A model generated the notes under the pieces. That model saw only the letters and a list, made by a program, of their open reading frames with translations. It did not search any database and was not told the DNA's origin. From NCBI RefSeq assembly GCF_008364555.1, contig NZ_VTUC01000008.1, forward strand, positions 64,001 through 128,000: a stretch of 64,000 bases of DNA. The letters run 5' to 3'. Source of the stretch: Enterobacter vonholyi (lineage in GTDB: Bacteria > Pseudomonadota > Gammaproteobacteria > Enterobacterales > Enterobacteriaceae). How positions within the stretch are numbered: position 1 is the stretch's first letter; every line of letters starts with the position of its first letter. The position numbers and the translations under genes are program-made. Positions 38,886 through 48,139 of the stretch are shown here, piece by piece.

Positions 38886-38923
38886 CCCCTCTCCCCTATG
38901 GGGAGAGGGTGAGGGGAGAGGGA
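38886..38923 (+). repeat. GC-palindrome repeat, copy 2
   Basis: CCCCTCTCCCCTATGGGGAGAGGG with the tail TGAGGGGAGAGGGAG, lying between acs and yjcH within the operon. Confidence 0.85.
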
Positions 38924-38930
38924 GAAAACA

Positions 38931-40889
38931 CTAGGAAGGCATTGCGATGGCCTGCTTCTCTTCGAGCAGTTTTTCCACCACGCCAGGATCCGCGAGCGTT
39001 GAGGTATCACCGAGGTTGCTGGTGTCCCCTGCCGCGATTTTGCGCAAGATACGGCGCATGATTTTGCCGGAGCGGGTTTTCGGCAGCGAGTCGGTCCAGT
39101 GCAGCACGTCCGGCGTCGCCAGCGGGCCAATCTCTTTACGCACCCAGTTGCGCACCTCAGCATAGAGTTCTGGCGACGGCTCTTCCCCGTGGTTCAGGGT
39201 GACGTAAGCGTAAATTGCCTGGCCCTTGATGTTGTGCGGAATGCCGACAACGGCGGCTTCGGCAATCTTCGGATGCGACACCAGCGCCGATTCAATCTCA
39301 GCGGTGCCCAGACGGTGGCCGGAGACGTTCAGCACGTCGTCCACGCGTCCGGTGATCCAGTAATAGCCATCTTCATCACGACGCGCGCCGTCGCCGCTGA
39401 AGTACATGTTTTTAAAGGTCGAGAAGTAGGTCTGCTCGAAGCGATCGTGATCGCCGAACAGGGTACGCGCCTGACCCGGCCACGAGTCCGTGATCACCAG
39501 GTTGCCTTCGGTGGCCCCTTCCAGCGGGTTGCCTTCGTTATCCACCAGCGCAGGCTGTACGCCGAAGAACGGACGCGTTGCCGAGCCCGCTTTCAGCTGC
39601 GTGGCGCCCGGCATCGGGGTGATCATAAAGCCGCCGGTTTCGGTCTGCCACCAGGTGTCCATGACCGGGCATTTCTCGTTGCCGATTTTCTTCCAGTACC
39701 ACTCCCAGGCTTCCGGGTTAATGGGCTCACCCACGGAACCGAGGATGCGCAATGAAGAGCGGTCAGTGCCTTCGATGGCTTTATCACCTTCCGCCATTAA
39801 TGCGCGGATCGCCGTTGGTGCGGTGTAGAGAATATTGACCTGGTGCTTGTCGACCACCTGACACATCCGCGCCGGAGTCGGCCAGTTCGGTACGCCCTCA
39901 AACATCAGCGTCGTTGCGCCACAGGCCAGCGGGCCGTACAGCAGGTAGCTGTGTCCGGTAACCCAGCCCACGTCGGCGGTACACCAGTAGATGTCGCCCG
40001 GATGGTAGTCAAAGACGTATTTGAAGGTGGTGGCCGCGTAGACCAGATAGCCGCCGGTGGTGTGCAGCACGCCTTTCGGCTTACCGGTCGAGCCGGAGGT
40101 GTAAAGAATGAAGAGCGGATCTTCTGCGTTCATCTCTTCAGGCTGATGCTGGTCGCTCGCTTTTTCAATCAGGTCGCTCCACCACAGGTCACGCCCCTCG
40201 TTCCAGTCGATTTTGCCGCCGGTACGCTTAAGGACGATGACGTTGCTGACCGTTTTGACGTTCGGGTTTTTCAGCGCTTCGTCGACGTTTTTCTTCAGGG
40301 GGATTCCGCGTCCGGCGCGCACGCCTTCATCGGCGGTGATCACCAGTTTTGAACTGGAATCGACAATACGGCCCGCAACCGCTTCTGGTGAGAAACCGCC
40401 AAAGATAACGGAGTGGATCGCACCAATACGCGCGCAGGCCAGCATGGCTACAGCCGCTTCCGGCACCATCGGCATATAGATAGCGACCACATCGCCTTTT
40501 TTAATGCCTTTTTCCAGCAGGACGTTGGCGAAGCGGCACACGTCGCGGTGCAGTTCTTTATAGGTAATGTGTTTGCTCTGGGAGGCATCATCGCCTTCCC
40601 AGATAATCGCCGTCTCGTTTCCGCGCTCGGCAAGGTGACGATCAAGGCAGTTCGCCGCCAGGTTCAGGGTGCCATCTTCATACCATTTAATGGAGACATT
40701 GCCGGGCGCAAAGGAGGTGTTCTTCACCTTCTGGTAAGGTTTGATCCAGTCAAGGATATGACCCTGCTCACCCCAGAAGGTGTCCGGGGCGGTGATAGAT
40801 TGCTGATATTTCTCGTGGTACTGCTCCGGGGTGATCAGGCAACGGTCCGCAATATTTGCGGGAATGTCATGTTTGTGTATTTGGCTCAT
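38931..40889 (-). CDS. acs: Acetyl-CoA synthetase Acs
   Basis: Acs activates acetate to acetyl-CoA through an acetyl-AMP intermediate, the high-affinity route for acetate scavenging. The 652 residues include the AMP-binding motif [12 protein letters not shown] (about 264-275), [11 protein letters not shown], and [11 protein letters not shown] with the lysine whose acetylation switches the enzyme off. The length equals E. coli. AAGGAG precedes the start. The 423-base gap to gltP holds the acs promoter; a GTGATCTGCAG stretch (about 40981) may be a weak CRP site. Confidence 0.97.
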   Translation of the reverse strand: MSQIHKHDIPANIADRCLITPEQYHEKYQQSITAPDTFWGEQGHILDWIKPYQKVKNTSFAPGNVSIKWYEDGTLNLAANCLDRHLAERGNETAIIWEGDDASQSKHITYKELHRDVCRFANVLLEKGIKKGDVVAIYMPMVPEAAVAMLACARIGAIHSVIFGGFSPEAVAGRIVDSSSKLVITADEGVRAGRGIPLKKNVDEALKNPNVKTVSNVIVLKRTGGKIDWNEGRDLWWSDLIEKASDQHQPEEMNAEDPLFILYTSGSTGKPKGVLHTTGGYLVYAATTFKYVFDYHPGDIYWCTADVGWVTGHSYLLYGPLACGATTLMFEGVPNWPTPARMCQVVDKHQVNILYTAPTAIRALMAEGDKAIEGTDRSSLRILGSVGEPINPEAWEWYWKKIGNEKCPVMDTWWQTETGGFMITPMPGATQLKAGSATRPFFGVQPALVDNEGNPLEGATEGNLVITDSWPGQARTLFGDHDRFEQTYFSTFKNMYFSGDGARRDEDGYYWITGRVDDVLNVSGHRLGTAEIESALVSHPKIAEAAVVGIPHNIKGQAIYAYVTLNHGEEPSPELYAEVRNWVRKEIGPLATPDVLHWTDSLPKTRSGKIMRRILRKIAAGDTSNLGDTSTLADPGVVEKLLEEKQAIAMPS

Positions 40890-41312
40890 GGCTTTTTTTC
40901 TCCTTGTAAGATGTTAATAATATGTCGCAAAAACGTTAATTGTAGGGGCTTTACAAGCTTTGTTTATTATTTGGGCTGCAGATCACGCATTGTTTGAAGA
41001 GTATGAAAATTGAGCGAATGAATCTTTGAAGGAAAATAATTTATGCTGACGATTATTCACATTTATGTTTAAAAAAGCGTTTTTATAACAAAAGGTTATT
41101 TATCAGAATTAGAACAAACTGCCGTCATCGTCGCTTTTGTGAGTGAAACGCGTCGTTCTTTAAGGCTTGCGCAACAGGTCGCGCAAATGATACTCATACG
41201 CCGCGTTAAAAAATCCCATAAACCAACGCAACACAATTCATACCCTTTCAGTATGTCTCCATATTCATGCAGTTTGAGTGAATAAGGCGCTTCATTGAGG
41301 AAGTCAGTTTCT

Positions 41313-42626
41313 ATGAAAAACGTTAAAGTCAGCCTTGCCTGGCAGATCTTAATCGCCCTTGTGCTGGGCATCTTGCTGGGCAGTTACCTTCACTATCACA
41401 GCGACAGCCGCGAATGGCTGATTGCAAACCTGCTCTCACCGGCAGGGGATATCTTCATTCATCTGATTAAGATGATTGTGGTTCCGATTGTGATCTCGAC
41501 GCTGGTGGTCGGTATTGCGGGCGTCGGCGATGCGAAGCAGTTAGGTCGTATTGGTGCAAAAACCATTATCTATTTCGAAGTGATCACTACGGTTGCGATC
41601 ATTCTTGGTATCACCCTGGCGAACGTGTTCCAGCCGGGTTCCGGGATCGATATGTCGCAGCTGGCAACGGTGGATATTTCGAAATACCAAAGTACGACCG
41701 CTGACGTGCAGAGCCATGCGCATGGCCTGATGGGCACAATCCTGTCGCTGGTGCCGACCAACATCGTGGCGTCGATGGCGAAGGGCGAAATGCTGCCGAT
41801 CATCTTCTTCTCGGTACTGTTTGGTCTGGGGCTCTCTTCTCTGCCCGCGACGCACCGTGAACCGCTGGTGACCGTGTTCCGCTCTATCTCCGAGACCATG
41901 TTTAAAGTGACCCACATGGTGATGCGTTACGCGCCGGTAGGGGTGTTTGCGCTTATCGCCGTCACCGTGGCGAACTTCGGTTTTGCCTCCCTGTGGCCGC
42001 TGGCGAAGCTGGTGATCCTGGTGCACTTCGCCATCCTGTTCTTCGCACTGGTGGTGCTGGGCATCGTGGCGCGTCTGTGCGGGCTGAGCATCTGGATCCT
42101 GATTCGTATCCTGAAAGATGAGCTGATTCTGGCCTACTCCACGGCAAGCTCTGAGAGCGTGCTGCCGCGTATTATTGAGAAGATGGAAGCCTACGGCGCG
42201 CCTGCCTCTATTACCAGCTTCGTGGTGCCGACCGGTTACTCCTTTAACCTGGATGGTTCGACGCTATACCAGAGTATCGCCGCTATCTTTATTGCCCAGC
42301 TGTACGGCATTGACCTGTCGCTGTGGCAGGAGATCGTCCTGGTACTGACGCTGATGGTGACGTCTAAAGGTATCGCAGGCGTACCGGGCGTTTCGTTCGT
42401 GGTGCTGCTGGCGACGCTGGGCAGCGTAGGCATTCCGCTGGAAGGTCTGGCCTTTATCGCCGGTGTGGACCGTATCCTCGACATGGCGCGTACGGCGCTG
42501 AACGTGGTGGGTAATGCGCTGGCGGTGCTGGTTATCGCCAAGTGGGAACACAAATTCGATCGTAAAAAGGCGCTGGCGTATGAACGCGAGGTGCTGGGTC
42601 GTTTTGATAAGACTGCTGACCAGTAA
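41313..42626 (+). CDS. gltP: Glutamate/aspartate:proton symporter GltP
   Basis: A 437-residue DAACS-family carrier in the inner membrane, the same length as E. coli GltP. It shows eight membrane segments and the re-entrant loop signatures AYSTASSESVLPRI and TGYSFNLDGSTLYQ, followed by the substrate-binding NVVGNALAV region. The ATG six codons upstream (41295) is not conserved, so MKNVKVSLAW at 41313 is used. In E. coli the nrf operon stands between acs and gltP; it is absent here. Confidence 0.96.
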   Translation: MKNVKVSLAWQILIALVLGILLGSYLHYHSDSREWLIANLLSPAGDIFIHLIKMIVVPIVISTLVVGIAGVGDAKQLGRIGAKTIIYFEVITTVAIILGITLANVFQPGSGIDMSQLATVDISKYQSTTADVQSHAHGLMGTILSLVPTNIVASMAKGEMLPIIFFSVLFGLGLSSLPATHREPLVTVFRSISETMFKVTHMVMRYAPVGVFALIAVTVANFGFASLWPLAKLVILVHFAILFFALVVLGIVARLCGLSIWILIRILKDELILAYSTASSESVLPRIIEKMEAYGAPASITSFVVPTGYSFNLDGSTLYQSIAAIFIAQLYGIDLSLWQEIVLVLTLMVTSKGIAGVPGVSFVVLLATLGSVGIPLEGLAFIAGVDRILDMARTALNVVGNALAVLVIAKWEHKFDRKKALAYEREVLGRFDKTADQ

Positions 42627-42639
42627 TGTAACGTTGTCT

Positions 42640-42675
42640 CCCTCTCCCCTTTGGGGAGAGGGTTAGGGTGAGGGG
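42640..42675 (+). repeat. GC-palindrome repeat, copy 3
   Basis: CCCTCTCCCC-TTT-GGGGAGAGGG with the tail TTAGGGTGAGGGG and a following ATTTTATT, between convergent gltP and yjcO. It may also act as the gltP terminator. Confidence 0.85.
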
Positions 42676-42678
42676 ATT

Positions 42679-43353
42679 TTATTCCCCGCTCAACGCATCA
42701 AACTCTTCGCATCCCGTATCAAACCCTTCCGTACAGCTCAGGTTCAACCAGTACAGTGCTTTCTGTTTATTGGGCGTGATAAAGCCTTTCTCACCCTGCC
42801 TGAACAGCATCCCAGCCCAATACTCGGCATAGCCGGTACGCGAAAGGGCTGAACTCCGCTTGAACCACGAGGCAGCCTGCACGTCATCCTGCGCTACCTC
42901 GACGCCGTTGGCATAAATCAGCCCCAGGAGCAGTTGGGCATCGACCGCAGAGTCGCTGTCGATATCTTCGGTCGCCGTTTGCAGCAGTCTGATGGCCTGG
43001 GGATAGTCAGTTTTCCCCGCCTGAGTATTCACCAGAATGCGCGCCAGCATGATCGCACCGCGTTTGCTGCCAGCAATGTTTGCCTGTTGGGCCAGGGCTT
43101 TGGCCTGTGCGTAATCACCTTGCGTAAAGAGGATTTGCGAGAGCAACCCCATGGCGTCGACATCGCCGCCTTTCGCGGCTTTCTCGGCCCACTGCGCGGC
43201 CTGCTTGCTGTCGCCGGAGCTGAAGTACGTATCGGCAAGATAATACTGGGCACGCGCATCACCGGCTTCGGCCTGTTGTCGATACTGGCTGCCTATCTCA
43301 TCCGCGCGGGCGAAGGACGTAAAAAACAATAACAACAGAAAAATGGCTTTCAT
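42679..43353 (-). CDS. yjcO: Sel1-repeat protein YjcO, exported
   Basis: A 224-residue protein with a signal peptide (residues 1-17, ending FARA) and tandem Sel1/TPR-like helical repeats (AEAGDARAQYYLADTYF, AEKAAKGGDVDAMGLLSQ, ...). It matches E. coli YjcO. Such repeats mediate protein-protein contacts, probably in the periplasm; no function is known. A run of Cys near the end (SCTEGFDTGCEEF) is conserved in YjcO. Confidence 0.9.
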   Translation of the reverse strand: MKAIFLLLLFFTSFARADEIGSQYRQQAEAGDARAQYYLADTYFSSGDSKQAAQWAEKAAKGGDVDAMGLLSQILFTQGDYAQAKALAQQANIAGSKRGAIMLARILVNTQAGKTDYPQAIRLLQTATEDIDSDSAVDAQLLLGLIYANGVEVAQDDVQAASWFKRSSALSRTGYAEYWAGMLFRQGEKGFITPNKQKALYWLNLSCTEGFDTGCEEFDALSGE

Positions 43354-43447
43354 GGATTCTTATCATCTGGGTACACGCCGCGCAGTATAATCGCGGGCGC
43401 AAAAGAAAAAAACGGGTGCATTAAAACCTCAGCATCCTACAAGCCGG

Positions 43448-43465
43448 GCGGAACCGTTGTTCCGC
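43448..43465 (-). other. Hairpin 3' of the hok-like gene
   Basis: GCGGAAC / GTTCCGC with a CGTT loop, ten bases after the toxin stop. Hok mRNAs carry 3' structures that pair back to the leader; this may be part of one or a simple mRNA end. Confidence 0.45.
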
Positions 43466-43474
43466 ACGTAGAGA

Positions 43475-43627
43475 TTAGCCTGCGTTGCAGGCTAATTTTG
43501 CCGCCACCTCCTGATGCTTACTCTTTATTGAGAACTCGCAGAGCTTACCGCGAGTAATAAAGGTAAAAATCACTATCGTCAGGCAAACAATAAAGACGAT
43601 GCCTAACGCAGTTTTTAATGGCGTCAT
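43475..43627 (-). CDS. hok: Hok/Gef-family type I toxin (small membrane protein)
   Basis: A 50-codon ORF encoding one N-terminal membrane helix (VFIVCLTIVIFTFITR) followed by KLCEFSIKSKHQEVAAKLAC. This is the Hok/Gef pattern: IVCLT in the helix, then TR-x2-LCE and EVAA as in plasmid R1 Hok. Hok proteins depolarise the inner membrane when translated, and translation is blocked by an antisense RNA. AAGGAG lies eight bases before ATG 43627, a strong site. It ends ACNAG rather than the usual AYES. The antisense region and leader upstream match known hok/sok loci. Confidence 0.82.
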   Translation of the reverse strand: MTPLKTALGIVFIVCLTIVIFTFITRGKLCEFSIKSKHQEVAAKLACNAG

Positions 43628-43632
43628 GCCTT

Positions 43633-43782
43633 TTACTCCTTGTCAAAAAAAGAATAAGAGGCTACTCTCAACCTGTTGGTTGTTGAGGGGTAGCCTCGGG
43701 TGAATGAAAATTTCCCGGGGCTTTCCACTTTCTGTCCCTCAACAATGCTCAAGACAGAAAGTCTTAAGCATCCGCCGAACAT
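43633..43782 (-). CDS. Mok-like leader ORF upstream of hok
   Basis: A 49-codon ORF starting MFGGCLRLSVL after GGGGATAAG. Its TAA overlaps the toxin ribosome site (AAGGAG-TAA), leaving five bases to the hok ATG. In plasmid R1, translation of the overlapping mok frame is needed for hok translation. This ORF could play that part by terminative coupling, although it is longer and placed further upstream than known mok frames. No product similarity was recognised, so it may only be a spacer. Confidence 0.45.
   Translation of the reverse strand: MFGGCLRLSVLSIVEGQKVESPGKFSFTRGYPSTTNRLRVASYSFFDKE
43660..43696. other. Long hairpin in the hok leader
   Basis: GGCTAC-T-CTCAAC (43660-43672) pairs with GTTGAG-GG-GTAGCC (43682-43695). 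In the toxin mRNA it would stand just upstream of the hok ribosome site. It may hold the site closed or act as the antisense recognition structure. Confidence 0.5.
43674..43730 (+). ncRNA. sok: Sok-like antisense RNA
   Basis: The plus strand opposite the hok leader reads GCCTCGGGTGAATG...CCCGGGGCTTTCC, then an ACTTTCTGTC...GACAGAAAGT stem and AAGCATCCGCCG. This is the same order of elements as E. coli sokC (GCCTCGGGTTGATG...CTCGGGGCTTT...AAGCACCCGCCG). CCTCGGG/CCCGGGG followed by CTTTCC can end the RNA. TTGTCA (43640) and TACTCT (43663), 17 apart, are a possible promoter. It should block leader translation and so toxin synthesis. The ends are estimates. Confidence 0.55.
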
Positions 43783-43892
43783 CTTATCCCCCTGAATTAA
43801 AATGCAAAGATGTAATTCTATTCTGCGTAAATTACATTATTTCTGCGAGCCGCTTTCCAGAATAATAATTTATATTTCTTATGAATTAATCG

Positions 43893-43926
43893 AAAATAAA
43901 AAGGGAGTGAATATATCACTCCCTTT
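43893..43926 (-). terminator. fdhF terminator
   Basis: On the minus strand AAGGGAGTGA / TCACTCCCTT with a short ATAT loop is followed by TTTATTTTCG, just after the fdhF stop. Confidence 0.85.
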
Positions 43927-43948
43927 ATTCAGCGATGAATTAACGGCT

Positions 43949-46096
43949 TCAACCCATTGCGCTTTCGCGCAGTCGGGCTTTCAGCTTGTTATATTCATCG
44001 ATCACGTACTGTTCCGCCGCGTGCTGATCCGCAATCGGCTCAACGTTAACGGCGCAGTATTTATACTCCGGCGTTTTGGTTATCGGGCTTAAGTTCTCTG
44101 TTACCAGCTCGTTGCAGGCACCAATCCACCACTGGTAGGTCATATAGACCGCCCCTTTGTTTGGACGATCGCTGACCTGCGCACGGGTGATGATCCGCCC
44201 TTTGCGCGAGTTCACCCACACCAGCGCTTCATCCTCAATACCGAGCCGTTCCGCATCGGCGGTGTTGATCTGCGCGTAGCCCGGTTCATCCGCCAGCGCC
44301 GCCAGCGCGGCGCAGTTTCCGGTCATCGAGCGGCAGGAGTAGTGGCCCACTTCACGTACGGTGGAGAGCACCATCGGATACTCGTCGGTGAGTTTATCGA
44401 TCGGCGCGACCCAGTCGCAGGTGAAGAACTGCGCCAGCCCGTTCGGGGTGTCGAATTTCTCCTTAAAGAGATAGGACGTGCCTTGATCGGCCTCTGACTC
44501 ATCCCTGCACGGCCACTGGATGTACCCCAGCTCACCCATTTTTTCATAGGTGGCGCCGTAGAAGTCCGGACACAGGCTGCGCAACTCGTCCCAGATCTCC
44601 TGGGTGTTGTTGTAGTGCATCGGGTAGCCCATGCGGGTGGCGATTTCGCTGATGATCTGCCAGTCCGTTTTCAGATCCCACTTCGGCTCGACCGCCTTAA
44701 AGAAGCGCTGGAAGCCGCGGTCCGCCGCCGTATAGACGCCTTCATGCTCGCCCCAGGAGGTCGACGGTAAAATCACATCCGCCGCCGCCGCGGTTTTGGT
44801 CATGAAGATATCCTGGACAATCACCAGCTCCAGATCCTCAAACCCTTTACGCACTGCAGAAAGCTCGGCGTCGGTCTGAAGCGGATCTTCACCCATGATG
44901 TAGGCCGCACGCACTTCGCCATGCGCCGCGCGGTGCGGCAGCTCGCTGATGCGATACCCGGTGTGTTCCGGCAGGCTTTCCACGCCCCAGGCCTTTGCGA
45001 ACTTGGCGCGGTTTTCCGGGAACTTCACGTACTGGTAGCCCGGATAAGTATCCGGCAGCGCGCCCATATCGCAGGCGCCCTGCACGTTATTCTGACCGCG
45101 CACCGGGTTCACGCCAACGTGGGCTTTACCCAGATTACCGGTCAGCATCGCGAGGCTGGTGAGCGAGCGCACGGTTTCCACGCCCTGGTAGAACTGGGTT
45201 ACGCCCATACCCCAGAGAATGGCGGCGGTTTTTGCCCCGGCATACATTCTGGCCGCCTGACGAATCTCCTGCGCGCTGACGCCGGTTATCGCTTCGACGG
45301 ATTCAGGCGTATAGCCCTCGACTATTTTCTTATACTCTTCAAAGCCTTCTGTACGGGTCGCGACAAACGCCTGGTCGTACAGGTTCTCCTCAATAATGAC
45401 GTGCCCCATTGCGTTCAACAGCGCGATGTTTGAGCCGTTTTTCAATGCAATGTGCATATCCGCAATGCGCGCGGTTTCAATTTTGCGCGGATCGCAGACG
45501 ATGATTTTCGCCCCATTCTGTTTAGCGCGAATAACGTGGTTCGCGACGATAGGGTGAGAATCCGCCGGGTTATAACCAAAGATGAAGACGAGATCGGTAT
45601 TATCTATCTCGTTGATGGCATTACTCATTGCGCCGTTACCGACCGACTGGTGCAGACCTGCAACCGATGGGCCGTGTCAGACGCGAGCGCAGCAGTCGAC
45701 GTTATTAGTACCAATAACGGCGCGCGCGAATTTTTGCATCACATAGTTGGTTTCATTTCCCGTCCCGCGGGAAGAGCCGGTAGTCTGGATGGCATCCGGG
45801 CCATACTTGGCCTTGATGGCGCTCAGGCGCGTGGCGACGTAATCCAGCGCCTCGTTCCAGGAGACGGCTTCCAGCTTGCCGCCGCGCTCGCGGCGGATCA
45901 TAGGGGTTTTCAGGCGCGGGGTGAGGATTTGGGTATCGTTAATAAAATCCCAGCCGTAGTAACCTTTCAGGCACAGCGTGCCCTGGTTGGTTTTCCCCTG
46001 TGCGGCCTCCGCCCGGACGATTTTGCCGTTATCGACCACCAGGTGGATCTTGCAACCTGAGGCACAATAAGGGCAAACCGTGACGACTTTTTTCAT
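43949..46096 (-). CDS. fdhF: Formate dehydrogenase H, selenoprotein FdhF
   Basis: A 715-residue molybdopterin enzyme of the formate hydrogenlyase complex that oxidises formate to CO2. The N-terminus has the [4Fe-4S] cysteines CPYCASGC...C. Selenocysteine 140 is encoded by an in-frame TGA (45679-45677) in NVDCCARV-U-HGPSV, so the gene looks split in simple ORF calls. With read-through the length equals E. coli exactly. ATG 46096 gives MKKVVTV. The gene has a sigma-54 promoter and should respond to FhlA and formate. Confidence 0.97.
45640..45679 (-). other. SECIS element of fdhF
   Basis: The 40 bases starting at the TGA fold into the hairpin that recruits SelB; the apical GGTTGCAGGTCTGCACC is unchanged from E. 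coli fdhF. It directs selenocysteine insertion instead of termination. Confidence 0.9.
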
Positions 46097-46134
46097 CAGT
46101 CTGCTCCAGTTAATCGAATCATTCGCACCCACTA

Positions 46135-46150
46135 TGCAGCTTCTATGCCA
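46135..46150 (-). promoter_or_regulatory. Sigma-54 promoter of fdhF
   Basis: On the minus strand TGGCATAGAAGCTGCA matches the -24/-12 consensus (GG at 46148-46147, GC at 46137-46136), 39 bases from the start codon. TGTCG (46236) and TGACA (46256) upstream resemble FhlA half-sites but are further apart than usual. Confidence 0.8.
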
Positions 46151-46352
46151 TATTTTTCGTATGGGTATACCCTGACTTTACGGTCCCTTCGCGGTGAAAA
46201 CCCTGACAAAAAGCAGCCAATCGTCAAAATTGACGTGTCGACAGGGCGGCGGATGTGACATGGGTTGAATTTCCGTCACTGAAAAAACCTTTTGACTGGA
46301 GCCGACGGCAGAATAGTTCAGACTTAACATAATCTCCTGACGGAAGCATACG

Positions 46353-47084
46353 ATGAAACCGGCGATTCTGGTGGTTGATGACGATACGGCAGTCTGCGAA
46401 CTGCTTCAGGACGTGCTGAGCGAGCACGTCTTTAGCGTGCTTGTCTGCCATAACGGCCAGGATGCACTTCGCCGGGTACAACAGGAGCCGAATATCGCGC
46501 TGGTGCTGCTGGATATGATGCTGCCGGATATCAACGGCCTGCAGGTTCTGCTGCAGCTGCAAAAGCAGCGCCCGGCGCTACCGGTTGTGATGCTAACCGG
46601 GCTGGGGAGTGAGTCAGACGTGGTGGTGGGGCTGGAGATGGGGGCCGACGATTATATTGCCAAACCGTTCAACCCGCGCGTGGTGGTTGCCCGCGTGAAA
46701 GCGGTGCTGCGCCGTACGGGTGTGCTGGCGGCGGAAGCTCCCGCAGCACCCGCCGCGGGCATTGCGTTTAACGGATGGACGCTAGATACCACCCGCTGCG
46801 AGCTGAGCGATCCGCAGCGTAATCCCGTGCCCTTAACCCAGGGAGAGTACGGCCTGCTGCTGGCGCTCACGCAGAATGCCCGTCGGGTGCTAAGCCGTGA
46901 CAGGCTGCTTGAGCTGACCCACAGCGAAAGCGCCGACGTGTTCGACCGCACGATTGACGTGCTAATCATGCGCCTGCGCCGGAAAATAGAGGCTAACCCG
47001 CATCAGCCTGCGCTCATCAAAACGATCCGCGGGCTGGGTTACGTGTTTGCCACCGACGTGAGCCGGCCCGAGCAGGCGGCATAA
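46353..47084 (+). CDS. OmpR/TorR-type response regulator, unpaired
   Basis: A 243-residue regulator. The receiver domain (1-120) has acidic residues at 9-11, phospho-acceptor Asp54 (LLDMMLPD), Thr82 and Lys104. The C-terminal OmpR-type winged helix (about 140-235) ends with RTIDVLIMRLRRKIE and IRGLGYVF. No kinase gene is adjacent; the nearest is the hybrid kinase at 54417, beyond seven genes on the other strand. Pathogenic E. coli carry a similar regulator/kinase bracket around a sugar isomerase cluster. Its stop is three bases from the lpxO stop, convergent. Confidence 0.85.
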   Translation: MKPAILVVDDDTAVCELLQDVLSEHVFSVLVCHNGQDALRRVQQEPNIALVLLDMMLPDINGLQVLLQLQKQRPALPVVMLTGLGSESDVVVGLEMGADDYIAKPFNPRVVVARVKAVLRRTGVLAAEAPAAPAAGIAFNGWTLDTTRCELSDPQRNPVPLTQGEYGLLLALTQNARRVLSRDRLLELTHSESADVFDRTIDVLIMRLRRKIEANPHQPALIKTIRGLGYVFATDVSRPEQAA

Positions 47085-47087
47085 GGC

Positions 47088-47996
47088 TTACGTTATTGCC
47101 GGAACAATGATGGCGGCAAAAATTGCGATGATGCACAGATACTTGAGGGCGTAATAGGCCTTACGGTTTCTTTTTTTCAGACGCTGCCCCCGCTCGCGGC
47201 CCGCATGAACGTATTTAAAAATGCGGTTTATGCCGCCGGTGCTGTCATTCTCGTCATTCGGTGAGCTGGCTGCAGACATCAGCGTGGTCCCCACCCAATG
47301 GTTAACCGCCTGCGCCCAGCGCCATTTCATCGGACGCTCAATATCGCAGAAGAGAATAATGCGCGTTTGATCCGATTTATTCTCTGCCCAGTGGACGTAG
47401 GTCTCATCAAAAATAACGGCTTCACCATCCCGCCAGCTGTGGCGCTGCCCGTCGACTTCAATAAAGCAGCGGTCGTCATTCGGTGTGAATAAGCCCAGAT
47501 GGTAACGAACCGAGCCCGCGTACGGGTCCCGGTGCTTGCCAAGCTTTGCACCCGCCGGAAGCTCGGCAAACATGGCCGCCTTCACCGAGGGGATTTCACT
47601 CACCAGCCGGGTCGTCACCGGGCATAAAGACTGCGCGGAGGGATGGGCATCGGCATACCATTTCAGGTAAAACCGTTTCCAGCCGCGTTTAAAAAAGGTG
47701 TTAAAGCCAGCGTCGTTATTATTTTCCGCCGCCTTAATATGGTGCTGCAAACGCAGCGCCTCTTCGCGAATAATCAGCCAGTTTTCCGTCAGCTTATTTA
47801 ATTCAGGAAAACGTTCTGTTTCAAAGAAAGGCTGCCTGGCGGGCAGGGAAGAAAAAGCCGTCATAAACATATTGATGGGCGCCATGAACGTCGAATGGTC
47901 GAAGAGCTGACGGGAAAGCGTCTGTTTTTCTTTGCCGCGTGAATGCGCATAAATAACGCTGATAATGAAAATACCGATGATGATGGCTGCGAACAT
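47088..47996 (-). CDS. lpxO: Lipid A 2-hydroxylase LpxO
   Basis: A 302-residue inner-membrane Fe(II)/2-oxoglutarate dioxygenase that hydroxylates the 3'-secondary myristate of lipid A in an oxygen-dependent way. A membrane helix at 1-17, the iron ligands His155-x-Asp157 (HRDPYAG) and His202 (ETYVHWAENK), and a C-terminal helix (about 280-300) are present. In Salmonella lpxO is also next to fdhF. The modification alters resistance to host peptides. It is read separately from the sugar genes, with a 143-base gap upstream. Confidence 0.92.
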   Translation of the reverse strand: MFAAIIIGIFIISVIYAHSRGKEKQTLSRQLFDHSTFMAPINMFMTAFSSLPARQPFFETERFPELNKLTENWLIIREEALRLQHHIKAAENNNDAGFNTFFKRGWKRFYLKWYADAHPSAQSLCPVTTRLVSEIPSVKAAMFAELPAGAKLGKHRDPYAGSVRYHLGLFTPNDDRCFIEVDGQRHSWRDGEAVIFDETYVHWAENKSDQTRIILFCDIERPMKWRWAQAVNHWVGTTLMSAASSPNDENDSTGGINRIFKYVHAGRERGQRLKKRNRKAYYALKYLCIIAIFAAIIVPAIT

Positions 47997-48139
47997 TTTT
48001 CCCTTGTCCTCTTTCTATCTCATTTCGGAAAAGCGTGCGGACAGAGTGCTGCCCACGCCGAATATGCCAGATGGAGAGAGTGTAGTTCGGAGATGTAAAA
48101 TTCATAGATCTGTAATGAAAAATCGCAATTATTGTTAAA

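Noticed and set aside
41096..41371. 91-codon minus-strand frame in the acs-gltP gap
   Set aside because: It overlaps the gltP start on the other strand, is unusually rich in Cys, Thr and Arg, and has no ribosome site or family resemblance. It could be an nrf remnant, but nothing in it matches NrfF or NrfG.
43949..46132. fdhF as two genes or a frameshifted pseudogene
   Set aside because: The break is a TGA exactly at the family selenocysteine position, with the SECIS sequence intact and the summed length equal to E. coli.
46231..46261. FhlA upstream activating site for fdhF
   Set aside because: TGTCG and TGACA are present but separated by about 15 bases rather than four, so I list them only as possible half-sites.
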